Assembly: GCA_022822685.1 (NCBI GenBank)
Contig: JAJEAQ010000465.1
Span: forward strand, 1 to 6,871
DNA length: 6,871 nucleotides
Direction of reading: 5' to 3'
Source of the DNA: Trichodesmium sp. jk18x7bins.61
GTDB lineage: Bacteria; Cyanobacteriota; Cyanobacteriia; Cyanobacteriales; Microcoleaceae
The position numbers and the translations under genes are program-made. Positions 1 through 5,234 of this stretch are shown in pieces. The notes beneath the pieces were generated by a model. That model saw nothing but the letters and a program-made list of their open reading frames with translations. It was not told the DNA's origin and made no database searches. Every line of letters begins with the position of its first letter. Position 1 is the first letter of the stretch.

Positions 1-34
1 GTCAAAAATGGTTATTTTTTATTAAATTAATACT

Positions 35-190
35 ATGGAAAATTACTTCTCTAGAAGCTACTAAATTTTATTCATCTTTTCAGTGGTAGTTTCTGGAGGA
101 GTTTAATTGTCTGAAATAAGAAATTTTAAATTCCAAAATTATGGTGAAAAATTTAGCAGTAGTAAAGATAGAAATAATAAAATAATATGA
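35..190 (+). pseudogene. possible small decayed gene upstream of the transporter pseudogene
   Basis: Reading from the ATG at 35 gives a frame with two internal stops (TAA at 62 and TAA at 101). It then stays open from 104 to a TGA at 188-190. That TGA overlaps the ATG of the next reading frame (187-189) as ATGA, the overlap typical of translationally coupled genes. The conceptual product is about 51 residues, with a short hydrophobic stretch (ILFIFSVVVSGGV) followed by a polar, charged tail (LSEIRNFKFQNYGEK). I do not recognise a family. The hydrophobic segment suggests a small membrane-associated protein. The ATGA junction and the protein-like tail are what I can see; that this was ever a gene is inference, because AT-rich DNA can mimic it. 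Confidence 0.3.
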
Positions 191-930
191 CCTATTGATG
201 GTTAGCATTAGCAAGTATTATCGGGTAATTTGTCAGTACACTAACAGGTGGAGGTAGTTCATTTCTCTTGATTCCTATAGTCGGTTTATTTTTAGGAACT
301 GTAGCTATCCCACCAATTATTACAACTGGAGCAATTCTGGGAAACGCTGAACGCGCTGTTGCTGAGCGACAAAAAATTAATTGGACAGTAATTTATTGGG
401 AATTACCAGGCGCTATTATTGGTGCTTGTTTAGGGGCTTTTATGTTAACCAAAATTCCTGTCGGATGGCTCAGTCTTTTAGTAGGATTATTTCTAGTTAT
501 TTCTGGAATAAATTTAATTATTAAGAATCAAAACCAATCTTTTACTGTTCATGCGTGGTATTCTCTGCCTGCAGGTTTTATCTATTCCTTTCTGCCAGGT
601 ATTATTGGTAGTATGGGGCCTTTACTTGCACCATTTTACCTGAATTATGGTTTGGAAAAAGAGGAATTATTGGGTACTCAAGCAATGAATAGGATGGTAG
701 TTCATATTGTTAAAGCGAACGCCTACACAGTATTTGGAACTTTAAGTTGTCATTATTTTGGATATGGGATACTTATAGGAATAGCTGCTTTTCCAGGAAA
801 TTAGTTAGGTCATTTAGTATGATAAAAAATCAGCCAAAAACTATTCCGTTGGCTAGTAATTATTTTTGTATTTTTGAGTGGAGCTTATATTTTATGGGGA
901 CAAAGGCAGTTGTTAATAATTTGGTTTTAA
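187..930 (+). pseudogene. TauE/SafE-family membrane transporter, pseudogene with five in-frame stops
   Basis: From the ATG at 187 one frame can be followed for 247 codons to a TAA at 928-930, close to the usual 250 or so residues of TauE/SafE permeases (putative export or uptake of sulfonates, sulfite or related anions). The N-terminal motif LTGGGSSFLLIP (about residues 18-29) and its second-half counterpart GIIGSMGPLLAPFYL (about 138-152) mark the two half-repeats of the family. Hydrophobic segments alternate with short charged loops throughout. Five in-frame stops interrupt it: TGA at 196, TAA at 226, TAG at 802, TGA at 820 and TAA at 823. No frameshift is needed. The longest open stretch is 229-801; the first usable codon in it is a TTG at 268, preceded by GGAGG at 250-254 that also encodes the glycine motif. 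A truncated product lacking the first and last helices is conceivable but unlikely to function. All three stop types occur, so codon reassignment is not a good explanation. Confidence 0.85.
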
Positions 931-932
931 CC

Positions 933-1040
933 TGATGGTATAAAGCCACAAAAAACAATACACTGTTGCAACGTCATGCTGATTTAGTAGAGGCAAAAAT
1001 AGATTTGTAGTTGAAGAGATTTTGTGAGGGTTCTGAATAA
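933..1040 (+). pseudogene. short coding-like relic downstream of the transporter
   Basis: After the transporter stop, the third frame reads from 936 to a TAG at 1008, then on to a TAA at 1038-1040. The text looks protein-like (LLQRHADLVEAKIDL, then LKRFCEGSE after the stop). I do not recognise the family and see no start codon or ribosome binding site. It may be the tail of a decayed neighbour gene; chance is equally possible. Confidence 0.15.
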
Positions 1041-1060
1041 CTCAACATTTGCCCACCTTA

Positions 1061-1092
1061 TACCAATTTCAAAATATATTGCTACAAAGTCT
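1061..1092 (+). repeat. interspersed intergenic repeat, copy 1
   Basis: This 32 bp block starts TACCAATTTC and contains AAAATATATTGCTACA. It matches 4679-4710 at 29 of 32 positions in the same orientation. In both copies a loosely similar stretch rich in AATTGG and TGGGTA follows, so the repeat may be longer and diverged. It lies outside genes in both cases. Confidence 0.6.
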
Positions 1093-1284
1093 TTGTTATT
1101 AGTCGGCGCGGAATTAGGAATTGGGGGTTATGGGTAGGGGATAAATACAAATTCATTCATAATTTTGCTGGTGATTTTACTGTAACTATCTTTTTTGAAT
1201 TTGGTATTAGATTCTAGCTCAAGTAGCTTTGTCGGTAAGGTTGAGGCAAGGGACTTGATCCCATAGAACCGGACAATCATGTTT

Positions 1285-1340
1285 GTTGGGTGGCGCTGGG
1301 GCTTAACCCAACCTACAGTATGAGCACTAATGAGCTGTAG
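1285..1340. repeat. two adjacent hairpins, GTTGGGT/ACCCAAC and CTACAG/CTGTAG
   Basis: GTTGGGT (1285-1291) is complementary to ACCCAAC (1306-1312) across a 14 nt loop, and CTACAG (1313-1318) pairs with CTGTAG (1335-1340). Palindromes built on GTTGGGT...ACCCAAC followed by CTAC are a widespread short dispersed repeat in cyanobacterial genomes (family knowledge). No downstream T-run follows, so they do not look like terminators. Confidence 0.5.
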
Positions 1341-1354
1341 TAGGGTGGGCAAAT

Positions 1355-1548
1355 ATTAAGGGATAAAACTCCGTTCCGATGCGCGATCGCCGAGCCATAA
1401 ATTTGGTGTTTTTGCCCACCTTCTCAGTTTTACTACCTCAAACTTTTGAGTAATATTTATTCAAGCCATGCATGCAAAAACAAGGGGCGCCACATCCCAG
1501 CTACAAACAGAAGCAATTTACTTCTCAATAGATATCTCCGAAAAAAAA
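1355..1548. other. gene-less stretch between repeats
   Basis: I see no supported gene here. It holds one HIP1 site (1383-1390), the third TTTGCCCACC motif (1411-1420) and a small perfect hairpin CTCAAA/TTTGAG (1437-1450). A plus-strand open frame starting at 1468 runs antisense through the transposase remnant, and its product shows no family features, so I treat it as spurious. Confidence 0.5.
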
Positions 1549-1578
1549 TGTAGGGATGCTCCATGGAACGTCCCTACA
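1549..1578. repeat. 30 bp near-perfect palindrome centred on CCATGG
   Basis: TGTAGGGA at 1549 pairs with TCCCTACA ending at 1578. Around the centre TCCATGGA, 13 of 15 arm positions are Watson-Crick complementary, one is a G-T wobble and one mismatched. Palindromes of the form GTAGGGACGTTCCATGG are a frequent interspersed repeat in cyanobacterial genomes (family knowledge). It sits 37 bp beyond the point where the transposase remnant loses homology. Confidence 0.6.
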
Positions 1579-1600
1579 AAAATTGAATATAAACAGTTTA

Positions 1601-2035
1601 TCAGTGCGAACTACATTTTTTCATATATTCCCAACCTCGCTGGGGAGAAACGCGATCGCGCCCAATCGTCTTGGCAATCCATTCTGCGACTTTTTGCCCA
1701 CTCCAGGTTTCTTGGTCTTGAAGCGGGCTCTTTAATACCATCTGCAACTGCTCTTGTTGTTCTGGACTCAGTAAAGCATGAGAAGGGTAAAACTTTCGGG
1801 TTTTTCGTCCATTTAAAATTGCATCATGCCCTTGTTTATTGTAACTTTTAACTATATCTTTAGCGTAATCATAGTTAAAACCCAAAGCTTGAGCTGCTTC
1901 CTTAATCGTCCACTTTTGAGACACTAACCATAGAAGGTGCCAACGCCGAGACTTTACTCTGTCTTTAGTGTGGAGATAGGGGTTTTTGATTTCTGTTTCA
2001 CTTAGGTGGGATTTTAGATAGGCTTTCTTAGGCAT
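1601..2035 (-). pseudogene. IS630-type transposase remnant, DNA-binding part only
   Basis: The ATG at 2035-2033 (product begins MPKKAYLKSHLSETE) gives 144 codons. Residues 42-73 (WTIKEAAQALGFNYDYAKDIV and following) form a helix-turn-helix of the kind at the N-terminus of IS630-family transposases. A second winged-helix-like part follows (LLSPEQQEQL, about 88-97; WSGQKVAEWIAKTIGR, 111-126; VSPQRGWEYMKK, 129-140). In intact relatives GWEYMKK leads into the DDE catalytic domain. Here the frame leaves the family at residue 141 (about position 1615) and stops after CSSH; no DDE domain is visible downstream. Members also exist as split orfA/orfB genes, so a short orfA by itself is not abnormal, but the missing orfB and the unrelated palindrome right after the break argue for truncation. 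The frame continues 15 codons upstream of this ATG, but the family-like sequence starts at MPKK. No terminal inverted repeats were found. It might still make a DNA-binding fragment. Confidence 0.75.
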
Positions 2036-2559
2036 CTTAATTCTACTTCTACTACTTGATTGGGGAATACGAAATGTCAATAGTTCGGCTCTGCAAGGCG
2101 ATCGCTTTCCCAGAAGTAGATGACCCTGTAAATTCTAAATCCACCGCCACAACTTGAGATAAATTGTTTCCTAGCTAAGGCACAGAGGCATAATTCAACT
2201 GCAATCTTCAACACTCCCCGCCAGGATTTCCCATCCCTCTACACAGTAGGTTCATTGAAATTTACGGACTAATGCTTTTAGGAAACATTTGTTAGTACAA
2301 TCAGCTCTACAGTAGTGTTGTTTACGGTTTCATGATTTATATATCTTTAACTTAACATCTGATCAGATCTGTGTCAATACATAGAATAGGTATAAAGTTC
2401 GGATCAATTTTTAATTTTATTTGCATCCTATTCATAAAAATTTGACTTTTTTAGCAAATACCTTTACAGAATATTCATAAAACTGTACTCAAATTATGCT
2501 ATGTCACAATTGTTGATAGTATTGCATAATAACGGCGGAATATAGGGTTTGTCAGCATA
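2036..2559. other. gene-less stretch with a possible decayed coding relic
   Basis: About 520 bp with no supportable gene. The part 2080-2260 is less AT-rich than the rest and carries a HIP1 site (2098-2105). It reads without stops for more than 40 codons in a plus frame (about 2137-2274, including NSTAIFNTPRQDFPSLYTVG) and also has protein-like stretches on the minus strand (AVDLEFTGSSTSGKAIAL). I cannot decide whether either is a relic. The part 2280-2559 is AT-rich, with small palindromes (TCTGATCAGA at 2358-2367, GAATATTC at 2469-2476) but no T-tailed hairpin that I would call a terminator. Confidence 0.35.
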
Positions 2560-3168
2560 CTAGCGACCTGAATATAACCGCACCAAAGCGAAACCAGTAA
2601 CAGTAGCAACAAAAAACCACGTTACCAATAAACCTATAACTTCACTAATAAATAGACCGATCGCTCCATAAATCAATCCGCCCACTACCCAACCAAGGGG
2701 CAAACCTAAAGCCCAAGCAACAATATTTGCAATCATCCACCACTCCTCTCGATAGATTTGCTTCCTCAATACAAACCATTGCCCTAATCCCAAAATAGCC
2801 CCAACAACAGCTCCATTAATAAACCCATGGAACAACCTCAGCCAAATTTGCTCTGTTCGCGGAGCAATCCAACCCAATGCCCCCAAACTACTTGCCCCAA
2901 TCAATAGCCAAGTCAAAATACTCACTGCGCTCCACCATTGCTCTCGGAAAAAACGATTTTTGATCACTAACCATTGTGCTGAGCCAATTATGCCGCCACC
3001 TATAGCTCCTGATATAGCCCCAATATATGGTTTCACACCGACTTCGACAAATATTAAACTGACCAAAAAGCCTAAAATAGTCGAAAATACCCACTGGCAA
3101 CAAAAACCCCATCCAATTTTTTCAGACTTGGTATGAGACGGAAAATAATATAACTTGCTAACTGACAT
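2560..3168 (-). CDS. small multi-spanning membrane protein with an internal duplication
   Basis: I start it at the ATG at 3168, giving 202 residues. An upstream in-frame TTG (3186) would add six residues, but AGGA at 3179-3182 lies 10 nt before the ATG and is a usable ribosome binding site. The protein is almost wholly hydrophobic, with about six predicted membrane segments (roughly 22-42, 48-69, 79-102, 113-134, 143-166, 168-196). Two copies of a module are visible: GAIGGGIIGSAQW...REQWW (54-79) and GAVVGAILGLGQW...REEWW (119-144), exactly 65 residues apart. Both share GA-x-x-G-x-I-x-G-x-x-QW and a basic segment ending in RE(Q/E)WW. Similar QW/WW-rich membrane proteins occur in cyanobacteria as uncharacterised proteins; I know no function. 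It lies downstream of the GHL10-like gene on the same strand, now separated by an inserted element, so it was probably co-transcribed. Confidence 0.85.
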   Translation of the reverse strand: MSVSKLYYFPSHTKSEKIGWGFCCQWVFSTILGFLVSLIFVEVGVKPYIGAISGAIGGGIIGSAQWLVIKNRFFREQWWSAVSILTWLLIGASSLGALGWIAPRTEQIWLRLFHGFINGAVVGAILGLGQWFVLRKQIYREEWWMIANIVAWALGLPLGWVVGGLIYGAIGLFISEVIGLLVTWFFVATVTGFALVRLYSGR

Positions 3169-3178
3169 CGTACAATTT

Positions 3179-3182
3179 TCCT
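3179..3182 (-). promoter_or_regulatory. ribosome binding site (AGGA) deciding the 3168 start
   Basis: AGGA on the minus strand, 10 nt before the ATG at 3168. It overlaps codons 2-3 of the alternative TTG start at 3186, so it supports ATG rather than TTG as the true start. Confidence 0.6.
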
Positions 3183-3208
3183 GCAACTCTAAATTAATGA
3201 AGAAATAG

Positions 3209-3314
3209 AGTTATAGCGCTACCCATTAAAGTTAGGACATCCCTATGCATGCCTCTTGCCTCTTGCCTTTCAGCCGATATTTTTGTCCTAACCAAAAAAC
3301 GTACTGCTATAACT
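3209..3314. mobile_element. MITE-like palindromic element at the 3' end of the GHL10-like gene
   Basis: A 106 bp element bounded by perfect 9 bp terminal inverted repeats, AGTTATAGC (3209-3217) and GCTATAACT (3306-3314). A second perfect inverted pair lies inside: GTTAGGAC (3231-3238) and GTCCTAAC (3285-3292). The trinucleotide TAG directly flanks both sides (3206-3208 and 3315-3317); if the left boundary is moved by two bases, the flank becomes TAGAG on both sides. Between the arms is a heptamer run, two copies of GCCTCTT followed by GCCTTTC (3251-3271), a short tandem repeat common in cyanobacteria. There is no coding capacity, so it would need a transposase supplied in trans; which one is unknown. 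The element provides the final eight codons and the stop of the hydrolase gene. Confidence 0.65.
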
Positions 3315-4616
3315 TAGAGAAAGTTTCGGGCGAGATACAGAAGTAGGAAACATTTTTCTAAAGCCCATACGTCGCTTTTGGGGTGAATCAGGAGTCATGT
3401 AACTCCATAAGGTTTCCCAATAGAAAAAAGATACTCCCGCAAATTTGCGATCGCGCACAGCTTTTACCTGTTCCTGAATTTGCTCAATACTTATCGGCTT
3501 TTCCCAAGTACCCGTCAAAATGCCAATACTAACTGGAATTTTACTTTTAGCCATTTTTACTGATGCTCTTTCTAATTCTTTTGTCAGGGAAGGCAAATCA
3601 TTTCTATACACCTGCAAAACAAATTCATCTATCAAACCTCGCTGCACCCAAGTTGGCCAGTCTTGCAGATATAATTTGTAAGCAACATTATCAGGATTAG
3701 AAGACAAAGACACTATACAGTTTGGTTTAACAGCTTTGATTGCTTTGTAAAGTCTTTCGATGAAAGCTGTGATTTGATTTGCCCGCCACAACATCCATTC
3801 TGAGTTAGTAAAATCTTCAGGAGGCATTTTGCCCTGATGTTGTTCTCGATAAAGGTGAACCGTAATTGGATCATAGCCTAATTGCACTGGCATTCCAAAG
3901 CGATCATCTATTTGAACACCATCAACATCGTACTTTTTGACTACTTCTAAAATTAGATCAAGAATAAAGTTTTGCACTTGAGGATTAATGGGGTTAAGCC
4001 AGACATTATAAATAGATAATGACTGTTGCAAGTTGACTAATAAAGAATCTTGATCTGATTCTGGGAGCAAATCTTGAAGCTCTAACTCAAACATATCCTT
4101 AGTAAAATTTCTGTTTTTGTCAAAGCTTGTTGTCACCCAGTGGGGATGACGTTTTACTATCAGAGAATTTATTGGTGCCATAAAACCATATTCAAACCAA
4201 GGGATAACTCGTAAACCTTGGCGATGTGACTGTTGAAATATTTCTCTTAGTACATCTTGCCCTAGGCGAAATAAAGCCAGAGTCTGGTCTTGAGGTTGGC
4301 CAGTGATTTGTTTAGCAACATCACTGGGGTAAAATGTGTTGCCTCGATTCCAAGTTACGGGATAAACAGTATTGAAGTTGAGTTGAGAAAGTTGACTGAG
4401 GGCGCGATTAATTGCCCAAGGGGTAAATAAAACGGTGCTGTTAACATTGGTGATCCACACTCCACGCACTTCTTTTTTTCCCGAGGTAGCTTGGACAATA
4501 ACTGGATTTTTTGGGATTAATATTACCTCTAGGGAAATAATGATTACGCCGATCGCTACTGCCACTCCTAGCCAGATTTTTAAAGGTTTTAATTTATGAT
4601 TAATTTGATTAGCCAT
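3288..4616 (-). CDS. GHL10-type glycoside hydrolase-like protein (DUF187 family), membrane anchored
   Basis: The ATG at 4616 gives 442 residues. A TTG at 4628 would add four, but GGAG at 4623-4626 with a 6 nt spacer fits the ATG. Residues 13-34 form one hydrophobic segment after a basic N-terminus, with no lipobox: a signal anchor or uncleaved signal that places the rest outside the cytoplasmic membrane. The body from KKEVRGVWITNVNS (47-60) is the TIM-barrel GHL10 domain. Typical motifs are FNTVYPVTWNRGNTFYPS (81-98), LRVIPWFEYGF (135-145), HPHWV (157-161), VWLNPINPQVQNFI (205-218) and VDGVQIDD (231-238). E142 and D237/D238 are candidate catalytic or binding acids (inference). Relatives are thought to act on cell-wall or other polysaccharides, but the substrate is not established. 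A segment rich in D, E, L and Q (about 165-203) lies between HPHWV and VWLNP and may be longer than in many relatives. The last eight residues, SYSSTFFG, come from an inserted element. Confidence 0.88.
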   Translation of the reverse strand: MANQINHKLKPLKIWLGVAVAIGVIIISLEVILIPKNPVIVQATSGKKEVRGVWITNVNSTVLFTPWAINRALSQLSQLNFNTVYPVTWNRGNTFYPSDVAKQITGQPQDQTLALFRLGQDVLREIFQQSHRQGLRVIPWFEYGFMAPINSLIVKRHPHWVTTSFDKNRNFTKDMFELELQDLLPESDQDSLLVNLQQSLSIYNVWLNPINPQVQNFILDLILEVVKKYDVDGVQIDDRFGMPVQLGYDPITVHLYREQHQGKMPPEDFTNSEWMLWRANQITAFIERLYKAIKAVKPNCIVSLSSNPDNVAYKLYLQDWPTWVQRGLIDEFVLQVYRNDLPSLTKELERASVKMAKSKIPVSIGILTGTWEKPISIEQIQEQVKAVRDRKFAGVSFFYWETLWSYMTPDSPQKRRMGFRKMFPTSVSRPKLSLSYSSTFFG

Positions 4617-4622
4617 GATTAG

Positions 4623-4626
4623 CTCC
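4623..4626 (-). promoter_or_regulatory. ribosome binding site (GGAG) deciding the 4616 start
   Basis: GGAG on the minus strand with a 6 nt spacer to the ATG at 4616. It overlaps the alternative TTG at 4628, which therefore looks like part of the binding site rather than a start. Confidence 0.65.
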
Positions 4627-4678
4627 AAACCAGAGCAAAGTATAGTCAGATCATGTCCGCTAGAACACTTATAAGTAA

Positions 4679-4710
4679 TACCAATTTTAAAATATATTGC
4701 TACATAGTTT
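4679..4710 (+). repeat. interspersed intergenic repeat, copy 2
   Basis: Starts TACCAATTTT and matches 1061-1092 at 29 of 32 positions in the same orientation. The following bases (ATTTTGGTAGG...GAATTGGTAGTGGGTA) loosely resemble those after copy 1. It lies about 65 bp upstream of the GHL10-like start codon. Confidence 0.6.
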
Positions 4711-4975
4711 ATTTTGGTAGGATTTGGTAATTATGAATTGGTAGTGGGTATTGGAAATTTTCTTGTAACTTTTTTTTAGGAATTTTGTATAAAATTTTGT
4801 AGTTTTCTTAACCACGCTATATTTATGATGGGATCGCATTGCAACTACGAATAATTTTTTTTTATAGGTAATTAAGCAGACATGATATAAGTCTGGCTGG
4901 TAAACAACTATTTCTACTAGAACGGCAAAAATCAGTTCACTCCAAACGCTCCGCTACTACTAAACATTGATTTAT

Positions 4976-5190
4976 GTCAGGGGTGACTTTCCGCTTCACC
5001 CGCGACTAGGAGTAAGGAAACCAGTTCCCTCTGGCTAACTCCGGTTGTAGGTTGTGTTGAGTTGCGTTAGCACTTAACACAAGCCTAAATCTCAAGCCTA
5101 CACATTCCCTTGGTGAGGGGCTGTGCGCGTCACCTGCGTCCGCACCTTTTCAGCCCCGTATTGTATCGATGCGCGGTATCAGGGCTTTTT
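4976..5190 (+). ncRNA. densely structured RNA, possibly an ORF-less HEARO/omega RNA
   Basis: Four compact stems follow one another in the plus strand. P-A: GTC 4976-4978 with GAC 5004-5006, enclosing GGGTGA 4981-4986 with TCACCC 4996-5001. P-B: GGAGT 5009-5013 with ACTCC 5038-5042, enclosing CCAG 5021-5024 with CTGG 5031-5034. P-C: TGTAGG 5046-5051 with CCTACA 5097-5102, enclosing an 11-pair arm (5052-5062 with 5072-5082, one G-T wobble). P-D: GGGGCTG 5117-5123 with CAGCCCC 5151-5157, continued by GTGCG 5123-5127 with CGCAC 5141-5145. The segment is more GC-rich than its flanks and has no open frame. Size, nested stems and cyanobacterial setting suggest a HEARO-type omega RNA, which normally lies just upstream of an IscB/IsrB gene; no such gene or remnant follows here. 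The omega-RNA assignment is inference from resemblance. A TnpB-type RNA on the other strand or an unknown RNA are alternatives. The structure itself is what I can see. Confidence 0.5.
5152..5190 (+). terminator. terminator-like hairpin AGCCC/GGGCT with T-run
   Basis: AGCCC (5152-5156) can pair with GGGCT (5182-5186), immediately followed by a run of T to 5190. The 25 nt loop is long and the stem short, so it is a weak candidate. The same CAGCCCC bases also form stem P-D of the structured RNA, so the two pairings exclude each other. Confidence 0.3.
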
Positions 5191-5210
5191 GCCTGTTGCC
5201 TTTAAAAAGC
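5184..5210. repeat. perfect 7 bp inverted repeat between the structured RNA and argD
   Basis: GCTTTTT (5184-5190) is exactly complementary to AAAAAGC (5204-5210) with a 13 nt loop. It lies 24 bp beyond the argD stop and could form a hairpin at the end of the argD message, but there is no U-run after the stem on that strand. It could instead be an end hairpin of the element carrying the structured RNA. Confidence 0.3.
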
Positions 5211-5234
5211 ATCTAACTAAGCATCATATAATAC

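Larger units (their letters stand above)
1047..1354. repeat. 308 bp segment bounded by inverted TTTGCCCACC motifs
   Basis: ATTTGCCCACC (1047-1057) is repeated in inverted orientation as GGTGGGCAAAT (1344-1354); with a nearby TTA/TA the match extends to about 14 bp. A third copy of TTTGCCCACC, in direct orientation, lies at 1411-1420. Inside the bounded segment are an interspersed repeat (from 1061) and a GTTGGGT hairpin (1285-1312). No convincing gene is present: a 74-codon minus-strand frame here draws part of its sequence from the hairpin repeat. The segment may be a non-autonomous element or a patchwork of nested repeats. I saw no clear target duplication. Confidence 0.35.
4617..4975. other. 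AT-rich upstream region of the GHL10-like gene
   Basis: No gene is supportable. The leader of the minus-strand GHL10-like gene lies at the left end. A TATACT hexamer (minus strand, 4639-4644) could be a -10 box, but no convincing -35 accompanies it. The stretch also holds copy 2 of the interspersed repeat (4679-4710), an imperfect duplication of AATTTTGTA near 4780-4801 and a small hairpin CAGAC/GTCTG (4877-4881 with 4891-4895). The region turns less AT-rich near 4920 as the structured segment begins. Confidence 0.45.

Noticed and set aside
187..930. Stop-codon reassignment or selenocysteine in the transporter
   Set aside because: TGA, TAA and TAG all occur in frame, while the neighbouring argD and hydrolase genes use normal codes. 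Simple decay explains this better.
747..935. 62-codon plus-strand open frame
   Set aside because: It overlaps the C-terminal part of the TauE/SafE frame in another phase, while the family-like sequence is in the pseudogene frame.
1128..1352. 74-codon minus-strand open frame
   Set aside because: Part of its sequence comes from the GTTGGGT hairpin repeat. The rest has no protein-like pattern and no clear ribosome binding site was identified.
1468..1851. 127-codon plus-strand open frame
   Set aside because: It runs antisense through the transposase remnant and its product has no family-like features. Its 5' part crosses a palindromic repeat, so it is a shadow frame.
2888..3112. 74-codon minus-strand open frame
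   Set aside because: It lies wholly inside the membrane protein gene in a different frame, and the membrane protein has the clear repeat structure.
3251..3271. Heptamer run as a CRISPR array or separate satellite
   Set aside because: Only two full copies plus one partial copy and no spacers; it is the inner part of the MITE-like element.
5117..5190. tRNA gene or known riboswitch
   Set aside because: No cloverleaf with a T-loop GTTCGA-type sequence can be drawn, and no riboswitch core was recognised. No plus-strand gene lies downstream for a riboswitch to control.
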